A DNA stretch of 64,000 nucleotides from Leptasterias polaris (lineage: Eukaryota; Echinodermata; Asteroidea; Forcipulatida; Asteriidae), in NCBI GenBank assembly GCA_037783415.1, contig JAZGTN010000117.1, positions 310,001 to 374,000 of the forward strand. The letters are read 5' to 3'. A program made the translations under genes and the position numbers. Below the pieces are notes generated by a model. The model saw nothing but the letters and a program-made list of their open reading frames with translations, was not told the origin of the DNA and did no database searches. Below are positions 33,047-42,724 of the stretch, piece after piece. Every line of letters begins with the position of its first letter. Within the stretch, counting starts at the first letter, position 1.

Positions 33047-33526
33047 GGGCGCACCCCTCTAAATGATCTCCCATAGGAACCAATGCTAAATGATAATTAT
33101 TCAAAAATACTCAAAAAATCGTGTAAGTCTCTCAGCCTCTTGAAAACCAATCAGACATATTTCCGGACAACTAAACTTCAGAATTCTTTTCAATTTTTGG
33201 CAGGTCAGCCGTTTGGAATTTTTGCTAACTACCCCAGAAGAAAAAAACACGATTTTTTTTTTTTTTCAAAAACCGACTTGCTGCCAGTTTTCGTGAAGCA
33301 CTTCTCCACTTCCCCGGTCAAATAGGGCCAACTTTAACGCCTAAATTTATCAAGTCTCCTCAAAAGTTGAAGCACAGAACCCCCAGGTTGTGATAGATTT
33401 TTATATTTACACAATCTATTAATTGCATGACCCCCAAAACGTTATAATTAAAAATAAGTTGTGGGTTTACAAATTATGATAAGTAGCTTGGCGCATTAAT
33501 TCTGGCTTATTTAGTGTGGTGCACCC
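33047..33526 (+). repeat. S segment 1 (480-base element with terminal inverted repeats)
   Basis: The termini GGGCGCACCCCTCTAAAT and, inverted, GGGTGCACCACACTAAAT match at 15 of 18 positions. The left flank is host sequence ending TTCG; the right flank is TATA, the start of I. An 80-codon open frame inside (36 bases from the left end) has no recognisable domain and a poly-Phe run from a T tract, so it is probably not a gene. Confidence 0.9.
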
Positions 33527-33886
33527 TATAAGGGCACTTAATTATTCTTTATGGTTAAAAAATTATGCTTAAATTGTTAAGAATAAGTCACTGACTTGAT
33601 ATCTGGAAAAAAAAATGTGAAATGTTATTGCGTTCGTCTACAACAAGGTCAAACATGTTGGAGCATTTACATGTACTCTAAGCACTATGCGAGAAGAAAA
33701 ACCTGCACGACACACTGTGTACATTCTAAGGACAAGTCAGAAGTTATATCCAAGTCCTCACTCAAAAAGTTATTAACATGTCTCTTTTTTATCACAGGAT
33801 CATAAAAACCTTACAAGTTATTTAATTAATCATTAAGAAGGGGTTAATTGGCATGAACAAGCTGTAAACATGGAAGGGGGCTGGCC

Positions 33887-33909
33887 GGGGGGGGGGGGGG
33901 GGGGGGGGG
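33887..33909 (+). repeat. Poly-G tract, 23 G, copy 1
   Basis: The only length-variable site between units. Corresponding tracts count 27, 27, 27, 28 and 28 G in units 2 to 6, starting after 'ggctggcc' near 38022, 42159, 46297, 50435 and 54574. Confidence 0.9.
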
Positions 33910-34070
33910 TCACATTTTGCTTTCCCTTAAATTATTCTAACCATGCATTCATATTAGTCTAAAATGGGGAGCTTTATAAAATCTAGAAAACACATAGGTC
34001 ACTTTTTGTACATTTAACTGCCCTTTCAAATTGTATTCTACCTCTGGAACGGGGTAAAAGGGGGAAAGGG

Positions 34071-34091
34071 TGGGCGGGGCGTGGGCGGGGC
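34071..34091 (+). promoter_or_regulatory. Tandem GC boxes upstream of the transposase ORF
   Basis: Two GGGCGGGGC motifs (34072-34080 and 34083-34091) lie 360 bases before the ORF, followed by an (AT)n tract at 34299-34321. This could form a TATA-less Sp1-type promoter; the role is inferred. Repeated in every unit. Confidence 0.35.
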
Positions 34092-34448
34092 ATGTTGGAA
34101 AAGGCCAAACCATTATGATTGTTTCTGGTTGATGGGGACAAGTTATAACTCTATCCAGAAACAGATGGCTATTATCTTAGACAATTCCCCTGGGATGGGG
34201 GCCTTTTCACAGGTCCTACTGTCCAATATGGAGCATTGGCAATGGTTTTATCTTGATGAATTTTTGTGAAATTTATCTGAAATTGAAAAAAAATAAAAAT
34301 ATATATATATATATATATATTTTGGCATATCGGCCGAAATTTGTGCGTTCAGCGTAGTGTCGGCCCTGATACGCTAGCTTGTGCATCGGGAGAACTCTAA
34401 AAGTATTTTTGCTTTAGACCACAATTAATGTGAGATCACTTATGATGG

Positions 34449-36590
34449 ATGCCATTCAATGTTTGTAACAAATCCATTGCCATAAAAATGGGTAGAGCTA
34501 GACGCGGCATTTTCAAGATGCAAAAAACTTGGTTCAAGCCGAAAAATAAATTTAATTCACTACAAGACAAAGGCAGTGAAACTCAAAGTATACCTACACC
34601 ACGGTATGTCAGGCCAACCCATCAGCAGTTGAGTTTAGCCGCCCCAAATACGGAGCGAGGAGATTTCTGCCACATTGCAGCACAGATGGAACAAGACAAC
34701 CGCAGAAATGTGATGCTCCTTCGCCCAAAAGTTGTAGAAATGGCTCCAGTTGACAAGATCCAGCTCAAGGGAGTGATCCCAATAGCCAACAAATGTGGCC
34801 AGCCACTGCCCAAGAGAGGAACTGATCACCAAGGAGGAGGTTATCGTTTTGTAGACATCAACTCAGCTCTAGAGCTGGGTGCACAAGCTGTACTTGATCA
34901 TCAACAAACACATCCTAAGTGTGATGGTCAACCTAAACTATTGGCTGAGGCAGAAGAGCGTAGAGGTTTAGCCGTCTCAGAGGTAATGTCCTGCAAAAAG
35001 TGTGGTTTTAAAACACAAAAGACAAAACTTTACAGTGAGATAGCTAACGAGGGTAGGAAGCGGGGACGACGCACTGCAACCCCAAACATGTCTTTCCAAG
35101 TTGGCCTGCAGAACACTGGCATTGCAACCGCAGGTGCGAGGAGGCTCTTGACATCAATGGACACAGCTGTACCATGCACTAGTGGGCTGCAAAAAATTTC
35201 GAACAAATGTGGTGAAATTATCAAAAATGAAAATATCAGAGACATGGCAGACAAGAGGAAACTAGTGAAAGACATCCGTGAGCTCCAAGGCTTTGAACGA
35301 GAAAGTCCAATTGCAGTTGAAATGGACAGGCAGTATAATAATCCCCTGCGCAACTGTAGGAAAAAAAACCCATTTGTTCCTGCAACACAGACAAGAGACA
35401 CCGTGTGCGAGAACGCAACTACTTCAAAGTTTGTTATAATGTACCATCAAGAAAACAAGCTTTGTAAAAGTGGTGAAATGTCACCATCATCATTCGGTCA
35501 ACAATGCACATCCGCTAAGCACGGCGACAAGTGCACAGCTACTCGTCCAGCGCATTTCAATATGGGAGATGAGAGAGAAGGGGGTGTTCGATGTGCGACT
35601 AAACTTTTGGAGTGCACGGAACCAGTTCTTGTGGATAGAATAACAACAGACGCTGACGGCTGTCTAGCAAAAGGAATGAATTCTGTCATGAGAAGAAGAA
35701 CGGGAAAGGAAATGGAAAGTCTGCTGGACCCATCCCACTTGAACCGCTCGCTTTGTGCGGCAGTCAGCCGAGCAAACTTTAGCAGTGACATGTTCCCTGG
35801 GAACAGTGCAAGAGACCGAAACAGAGTACAGGACCGATTTGCTGATGACGTGAGTCACAGAGCACAGGCTGAGGCACACCATATTTCCATTAAATGCGGA
35901 AATGACACAGCAAGCATGAAAAGACTGGCTGCAAAGGCGATTGATGCAATTCCGAACTGCTACATGGGAGACCATGAGAAATGCAAACAAAATTCTCATG
36001 TTTGCAACGGTAAATACAAGTACCCATACCTCTCTCGCTATGTCCGCGGCAGATTTATTTTAACATCTAAAGATGAGGAAATCTTAAAAACAATTTTGGA
36101 AAAACGCATAGGAGACGAAGCGATAGAGAGAACCAAGTACAGAACAAGTTCCCAGAAGTCTGAATCCATGAATCATGCCTACGCCATGACAAATCCAAAA
36201 GGAACACTAACCTTTTCAAGGAACGGAGCTTCAAGAGATCACAGCGCCATCCATCTGGTGAACAACCAACATGCAAACTCTATTATCAAAAAGTGTGAGG
36301 CAACTCATTGCCCCATTACTGCTGGATCACCCGCTGCAAAAGCCCTCGATGCAATGGACAAAAAACAACAATATCACAAAAAACATGTTATGGGAAAGAT
36401 CTACAAAAAGCGACGAGCACAGTGTCGAGCTGAACGATATCACACTTACTATGCTAAAAAAAATTTGTATCAACCTGGCCAACTAAATCCAAAGTCACAG
36501 GACACTAACTCATCGTATAACTATGAGGGGCCAAAGATTCACAAGGAGCACAATTACAGCAGAATGTTCTCAAAATGGAAAAACCGATAG
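34449..36590 (+). CDS. Mutator-like DDE transposase, array copy 1
   Basis: 713 residues, intronless. A basic N-terminus (residues 14-35) is followed by a likely zinc knuckle (C158, C182-X2-C185). The RNase-H-like core shows VEMDRQYNNP (D293, first acidic residue), TTDADG (D401 or D403, second), a D-X2-H motif DPSH (427-430) and QKSESMNHAY (E572, third). A Cys/His cluster GDHEKCKQNSHVC lies at 508-519, and the tail is Lys/Arg-rich. The D...D...DxxH...E order is that of Mutator-superfamily transposases; the text resembles the metazoan 'Mutator-like transposase domain' proteins as I recall them. Met14 (AAAAATGGG context) may be the true start. All catalytic residues are present and there are no frame breaks, so the protein could be active. 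A related RNase-H-fold superfamily cannot be excluded without a profile search. Confidence 0.78.
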   Translation: MPFNVCNKSIAIKMGRARRGIFKMQKTWFKPKNKFNSLQDKGSETQSIPTPRYVRPTHQQLSLAAPNTERGDFCHIAAQMEQDNRRNVMLLRPKVVEMAPVDKIQLKGVIPIANKCGQPLPKRGTDHQGGGYRFVDINSALELGAQAVLDHQQTHPKCDGQPKLLAEAEERRGLAVSEVMSCKKCGFKTQKTKLYSEIANEGRKRGRRTATPNMSFQVGLQNTGIATAGARRLLTSMDTAVPCTSGLQKISNKCGEIIKNENIRDMADKRKLVKDIRELQGFERESPIAVEMDRQYNNPLRNCRKKNPFVPATQTRDTVCENATTSKFVIMYHQENKLCKSGEMSPSSFGQQCTSAKHGDKCTATRPAHFNMGDEREGGVRCATKLLECTEPVLVDRITTDADGCLAKGMNSVMRRRTGKEMESLLDPSHLNRSLCAAVSRANFSSDMFPGNSARDRNRVQDRFADDVSHRAQAEAHHISIKCGNDTASMKRLAAKAIDAIPNCYMGDHEKCKQNSHVCNGKYKYPYLSRYVRGRFILTSKDEEILKTILEKRIGDEAIERTKYRTSSQKSESMNHAYAMTNPKGTLTFSRNGASRDHSAIHLVNNQHANSIIKKCEATHCPITAGSPAAKALDAMDKKQQYHKKHVMGKIYKKRRAQCRAERYHTYYAKKNLYQPGQLNPKSQDTNSSYNYEGPKIHKEHNYSRMFSKWKNR

Positions 36591-37180
36591 AGTGTAACTC
36601 TAATTGAATCACTTGACTTTTCCGGAAACTTGACATTCATAATAATGCAATGTTTACACCTCCCCCACTCTTCTTGTTCAGTTATTAGTTAATACCAACC
36701 ATGCCATGCATGTAATGTATGATGATGATGTTTACAACATGTTTATTTCTTCCTAATTGAGGAAGCAACCAGCCGCTGTTGACCCATGATTTTCTTGAAA
36801 GTGACTTACCATCACAGTCTCATCAAATAGTCATACACGATAGTCGTACCGTCGATCGTAGTTTGTCCCGTCTTACACACTGTATACTGACTGTTAAGTG
36901 TGTAGGAATAGGATGCCTAAAAAAAAAGCAAGCCACTCTTTGAAAACGTTGAATTATTCTGTTAACAAGTGACAATGTTATTGCTATCTATATTTTATTA
37001 TAATTACTGTTTGCAGCCAGAGGAGTGATGTTTTCACGAACAATTAAAAAAAACGGCGATAACTGACGAAAGAAGTCTCAAACAACTCATTTCTGTCACG
37101 CCTGCAATTGTAAACAAACGGCAGACATGTTTAAATCCCAACAAAAATGGCTGCAAGGGCGCCACCATGTTGTATATATA

Positions 37181-37660
37181 GGGCGCACCCCTCTAAATGA
37201 TCTCCCATAGGAACCAATGCTAAATGATAATTATTCAAAAATACTCAAAAAATCGTGTAAGTCTCTCAGCCTCTTGAAAACCAATCAGACATATTTCCGG
37301 ACAACTAAACTTCAGAATTCTTTTCAATTTTTGGCAGGTCAGCCGTTTGGAATTTTTGCTAACTACCCCAGAAGAAAAAAACACGATTTTTTTTTTTTTT
37401 CAAAAACCGACTTGCTGCCAGTTTTCGTGAAGCACTTCTCCACTTCCCCGGTCAAATAGGGCCAACTTTAACGCCTAAATTTATCAAGTCTCCTCAAAAG
37501 TTGAAGCACAGAACCCCCAGGTTGTGATAGATTTTTATATTTACACAATCTATTAATTGCATGACCCCCAAAACGTTATAATTAAAAATAAGTTGTGGGT
37601 TTACAAATTATGATAAGTAGCTTGGCGCATTAATTCTGGCTTATTTAGTGTGGTGCACCC
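37181..37660 (+). repeat. S segment 2
   Basis: First internal S: TATA immediately on both sides, unlike the TTCG at the outer edges of the array. Confidence 0.9.
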
Positions 37661-38586
37661 TATAAGGGCACTTAATTATTCTTTATGGTTAAAAAATTAT
37701 GCTTAAATTGTTAAGAATAAGTCACTGACTTGATATCTGGAAAAAAAAATGTGAAATGTTATTGCGTTCGTCTACAACAAGGTCAAACATGTTGGAGCAT
37801 TTACATGTACTCTAAGCACTATGCGAGAAGAAAAACCTGCACGACACACTGTGTACATTCTAAGGACAAGTCAGAAGTTATATCCAAGTCCTCACTCAAA
37901 AAGTTATTAACATGTCTCTTTTTTATCACAGGATCATAAAAACCTTACAAGTTATTTAATTAATCATTAAGAAGGGGTTAATTGGCATGAACAAGCTGTA
38001 AACATGGAAGGGGGCTGGCCGGGGGGGGGGGGGGGGGGGGGGGGGGGTCACATTTTGCTTTCCCTTAAATTATTCTAACCATGCATTCATATTAGTCTAA
38101 AATGGGGAGCTTTATAAAATCTAGAAAACACATAGGTCACTTTTTGTACATTTAACTGCCCTTTCAAATTGTATTCTACCTCTGGAACGGGGTAAAAGGG
38201 GGAAAGGGTGGGCGGGGCGTGGGCGGGGCATGTTGGAAAAGGCCAAACCATTATGATTGTTTCTGGTTGATGGGGACAAGTTATAACTCTATCCAGAAAC
38301 AGATGGCTATTATCTTAGACAATTCCCCTGGGATGGGGGCCTTTTCACAGGTCCTACTGTCCAATATGGAGCATTGGCAATGGTTTTATCTTGATGAATT
38401 TTTGTGAAATTTATCTGAAATTGAAAAAAAATAAAAATATATATATATATATATATATTTTGGCATATCGGCCGAAATTTGTGCGTTCAGCGTAGTGTCG
38501 GCCCTGATACGCTAGCTTGTGCATCGGGAGAACTCTAAAAGTATTTTTGCTTTAGACCACAATTAATGTGAGATCACTTATGATGG

Positions 38587-40728
38587 ATGCCATTCAATGT
38601 TTGTAACAAATCCATTGCCATAAAAATGGGTAGAGCTAGACGCGGCATTTTCAAGATGCAAAAAACTTGGTTCAAGCCGAAAAATAAATTTAATTCACTA
38701 CAAGACAAAGGCAGTGAAACTCAAAGTATACCTACACCACGGTATGTCAGGCCAACCCATCAGCAGTTGAGTTTAGCCGCCCCAAATACGGAGCGAGGAG
38801 ATTTCTGCCACATTGCAGCACAGATGGAACAAGACAACCGCAGAAATGTGATGCTCCTTCGCCCAAAAGTTGTAGAAATGGCTCCAGTTGACAAGATCCA
38901 GCTCAAGGGAGTGATCCCAATAGCCAACAAATGTGGCCAGCCACTGCCCAAGAGAGGAACTGATCACCAAGGAGGAGGTTATCGTTTTGTAGACATCAAC
39001 TCAGCTCTAGAGCTGGGTGCACAAGCTGTACTTGATCATCAACAAACACATCCTAAGTGTGATGGTCAACCTAAACTATTGGCTGAGGCAGAAGAGCGTA
39101 GAGGTTTAGCCGTCTCAGAGGTAATGTCCTGCAAAAAGTGTGGTTTTAAAACACAAAAGACAAAACTTTACAGTGAGATAGCTAACGAGGGTAGGAAGCG
39201 GGGACGACGCACTGCAACCCCAAACATGTCTTTCCAAGTTGGCCTGCAGAACACTGGCATTGCAACCGCAGGTGCGAGGAGGCTCTTGACATCAATGGAC
39301 ACAGCTGTACCATGCACTAGTGGGCTGCAAAAAATTTCGAACAAATGTGGTGAAATTATCAAAAATGAAAATATCAGAGACATGGCAGACAAGAGGAAAC
39401 TAGTGAAAGACATCCGTGAGCTCCAAGGCTTTGAACGAGAAAGTCCAATTGCAGTTGAAATGGACAGGCAGTATAATAATCCCCTGCGCAACTGTAGGAA
39501 AAAAAACCCATTTGTTCCTGCAACACAGACAAGAGACACCGTGTGCGAGAACGCAACTACTTCAAAGTTTGTTATAATGTACCATCAAGAAAACAAGCTT
39601 TGTAAAAGTGGTGAAATGTCACCATCATCATTCGGTCAACAATGCACATCCGCTAAGCACGGCGACAAGTGCACAGCTACTCGTCCAGCGCATTTCAATA
39701 TGGGAGATGAGAGAGAAGGGGGTGTTCGATGTGCGACTAAACTTTTGGAGTGCACGGAACCAGTTCTTGTGGATAGAATAACAACAGACGCTGACGGCTG
39801 TCTAGCAAAAGGAATGAATTCTGTCATGAGAAGAAGAACGGGAAAGGAAATGGAAAGTCTGCTGGACCCATCCCACTTGAACCGCTCGCTTTGTGCGGCA
39901 GTCAGCCGAGCAAACTTTAGCAGTGACATGTTCCCTGGGAACAGTGCAAGAGACCGAAACAGAGTACAGGACCGATTTGCTGATGACGTGAGTCACAGAG
40001 CACAGGCTGAGGCACACCATATTTCCATTAAATGCGGAAATGACACAGCAAGCATGAAAAGACTGGCTGCAAAGGCGATTGATGCAATTCCGAACTGCTA
40101 CATGGGAGACCATGAGAAATGCAAACAAAATTCTCATGTTTGCAACGGTAAATACAAGTACCCATACCTCTCTCGCTATGTCCGCGGCAGATTTATTTTA
40201 ACATCTAAAGATGAGGAAATCTTAAAAACAATTTTGGAAAAACGCATAGGAGACGAAGCGATAGAGAGAACCAAGTACAGAACAAGTTCCCAGAAGTCTG
40301 AATCCATGAATCATGCCTACGCCATGACAAATCCAAAAGGAACACTAACCTTTTCAAGGAACGGAGCTTCAAGAGATCACAGCGCCATCCATCTGGTGAA
40401 CAACCAACATGCAAACTCTATTATCAAAAAGTGTGAGGCAACTCATTGCCCCATTACTGCTGGATCACCCGCTGCAAAAGCCCTCGATGCAATGGACAAA
40501 AAACAACAATATCACAAAAAACATGTTATGGGAAAGATCTACAAAAAGCGACGAGCACAGTGTCGAGCTGAACGATATCACACTTACTATGCTAAAAAAA
40601 ATTTGTATCAACCTGGCCAACTAAATCCAAAGTCACAGGACACTAACTCATCGTATAACTATGAGGGGCCAAAGATTCACAAGGAGCACAATTACAGCAG
40701 AATGTTCTCAAAATGGAAAAACCGATAG
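38587..40728 (+). CDS. Mutator-like transposase, array copy 2
   Basis: The predicted protein is identical to copy 1 over all 713 residues. The only difference upstream is four extra G in the poly-G tract. Promoter-like GC boxes are retained. Confidence 0.78.
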   Translation: MPFNVCNKSIAIKMGRARRGIFKMQKTWFKPKNKFNSLQDKGSETQSIPTPRYVRPTHQQLSLAAPNTERGDFCHIAAQMEQDNRRNVMLLRPKVVEMAPVDKIQLKGVIPIANKCGQPLPKRGTDHQGGGYRFVDINSALELGAQAVLDHQQTHPKCDGQPKLLAEAEERRGLAVSEVMSCKKCGFKTQKTKLYSEIANEGRKRGRRTATPNMSFQVGLQNTGIATAGARRLLTSMDTAVPCTSGLQKISNKCGEIIKNENIRDMADKRKLVKDIRELQGFERESPIAVEMDRQYNNPLRNCRKKNPFVPATQTRDTVCENATTSKFVIMYHQENKLCKSGEMSPSSFGQQCTSAKHGDKCTATRPAHFNMGDEREGGVRCATKLLECTEPVLVDRITTDADGCLAKGMNSVMRRRTGKEMESLLDPSHLNRSLCAAVSRANFSSDMFPGNSARDRNRVQDRFADDVSHRAQAEAHHISIKCGNDTASMKRLAAKAIDAIPNCYMGDHEKCKQNSHVCNGKYKYPYLSRYVRGRFILTSKDEEILKTILEKRIGDEAIERTKYRTSSQKSESMNHAYAMTNPKGTLTFSRNGASRDHSAIHLVNNQHANSIIKKCEATHCPITAGSPAAKALDAMDKKQQYHKKHVMGKIYKKRRAQCRAERYHTYYAKKNLYQPGQLNPKSQDTNSSYNYEGPKIHKEHNYSRMFSKWKNR

Positions 40729-41318
40729 AGTGTAACTCTAATTGAATCACTTGACTTTTCCGGAAACTTGACATTCATAATAATGCAATGTTTACACCTC
40801 CCCCACTCTTCTTGTTCAGTTATTAGTTAATACCAACCATGCCATGCATGTAATGTATGATGATGATGTTTACAACATGTTTATTTCTTCCTAATTGAGG
40901 AAGCAACCAGCCGCTGTTGACCCATGATTTTCTTGAAAGTGACTTACCATCACAGTCTCATCAAATAGTCATACACGATAGTCGTACCGTCGATCGTAGT
41001 TTGTCCCGTCTTACACACTGTATACTGACTGTTAAGTGTGTAGGAATAGGATGCCTAAAAAAAAAGCAAGCCACTCTTTGAAAACGTTGAATTATTCTGT
41101 TAACAAGTGACAATGTTATTGCTATCTATATTTTATTATAATTACTGTTTGCAGCCAGAGGAGTGATGTTTTCACGAACAATTAAAAAAAACGGCGATAA
41201 CTGACGAAAGAAGTCTCAAACAACTCATTTCTGTCACGCCTGCAATTGTAAACAAACGGCAGACATGTTTAAATCCCAACAAAAATGGCTGCAAGGGCGC
41301 CACCATGTTGTATATATA

Positions 41319-41798
41319 GGGCGCACCCCTCTAAATGATCTCCCATAGGAACCAATGCTAAATGATAATTATTCAAAAATACTCAAAAAATCGTGTAAGT
41401 CTCTCAGCCTCTTGAAAACCAATCAGACATATTTCCGGACAACTAAACTTCAGAATTCTTTTCAATTTTTGGCAGGTCAGCCGTTTGGAATTTTTGCTAA
41501 CTACCCCAGAAGAAAAAAACACGATTTTTTTTTTTTTTCAAAAACCGACTTGCTGCCAGTTTTCGTGAAGCACTTCTCCACTTCCCCGGTCAAATAGGGC
41601 CAACTTTAACGCCTAAATTTATCAAGTCTCCTCAAAAGTTGAAGCACAGAACCCCCAGGTTGTGATAGATTTTTATATTTACACAATCTATTAATTGCAT
41701 GACCCCCAAAACGTTATAATTAAAAATAAGTTGTGGGTTTACAAATTATGATAAGTAGCTTGGCGCATTAATTCTGGCTTATTTAGTGTGGTGCACCC
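41319..41798 (+). repeat. S segment 3
   Basis: 480 bases with both inverted termini intact, TATA on each side. Confidence 0.9.
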
Positions 41799-42724
41799 TA
41801 TAAGGGCACTTAATTATTCTTTATGGTTAAAAAATTATGCTTAAATTGTTAAGAATAAGTCACTGACTTGATATCTGGAAAAAAAAATGTGAAATGTTAT
41901 TGCGTTCGTCTACAACAAGGTCAAACATGTTGGAGCATTTACATGTACTCTAAGCACTATGCGAGAAGAAAAACCTGCACGACACACTGTGTACATTCTA
42001 AGGACAAGTCAGAAGTTATATCCAAGTCCTCACTCAAAAAGTTATTAACATGTCTCTTTTTTATCACAGGATCATAAAAACCTTACAAGTTATTTAATTA
42101 ATCATTAAGAAGGGGTTAATTGGCATGAACAAGCTGTAAACATGGAAGGGGGCTGGCCGGGGGGGGGGGGGGGGGGGGGGGGGGGTCACATTTTGCTTTC
42201 CCTTAAATTATTCTAACCATGCATTCATATTAGTCTAAAATGGGGAGCTTTATAAAATCTAGAAAACACATAGGTCACTTTTTGTACATTTAACTGCCCT
42301 TTCAAATTGTATTCTACCTCTGGAACGGGGTAAAAGGGGGAAAGGGTGGGCGGGGCGTGGGCGGGGCATGTTGGAAAAGGCCAAACCATTATGATTGTTT
42401 CTGGTTGATGGGGACAAGTTATAACTCTATCCAGAAACAGATGGCTATTATCTTAGACAATTCCCCTGGGATGGGGGCCTTTTCACAGGTCCTACTGTCC
42501 AATATGGAGCATTGGCAATGGTTTTATCTTGATGAATTTTTGTGAAATTTATCTGAAATTGAAAAAAAATAAAAATATATATATATATATATATATTTTG
42601 GCATATCGGCCGAAATTTGTGCGTTCAGCGTAGTGTCGGCCCTGATACGCTAGCTTGTGCATCGGGAGAACTCTAAAAGTATTTTTGCTTTAGACCACAA
42701 TTAATGTGAGATCACTTATGATGG

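Larger units (their letters stand above)
33527..37180 (+). repeat. I segment 1 (transposase-bearing spacer)
   Basis: 3654 bases from TATAAGGGCACTT to GTTGTATATATA. Layout: about 360 bases AT-rich; poly-G (23) at 33887-33909; GC boxes at 34071-34091; (AT)n at 34299-34321; transposase ORF 34449-36590; about 590 bases of 3' sequence. The segment has no inverted repeats of its own that I can see. Confidence 0.85.

Noticed and set aside
33083..33325. 80-codon frame inside every S segment
   Set aside because: No recognisable domain, includes a Phe run from a T homopolymer, and conservation is explained by the copying of the array. Kept only as part of S.
33596..33805. 69-codon and 62-codon frames in each I segment (also 34081-34269)
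   Set aside because: They rely on non-ATG starts, have no domain, and overlap AT-rich or promoter-like DNA. Identity across units is uninformative because the units are copies.
35030..35999. Minus-strand frames of 97-123 codons antisense to the transposase
   Set aside because: Shadow frames of the transposase coding sequence; Ser/Leu/Phe-rich composition mirrors the sense codons.
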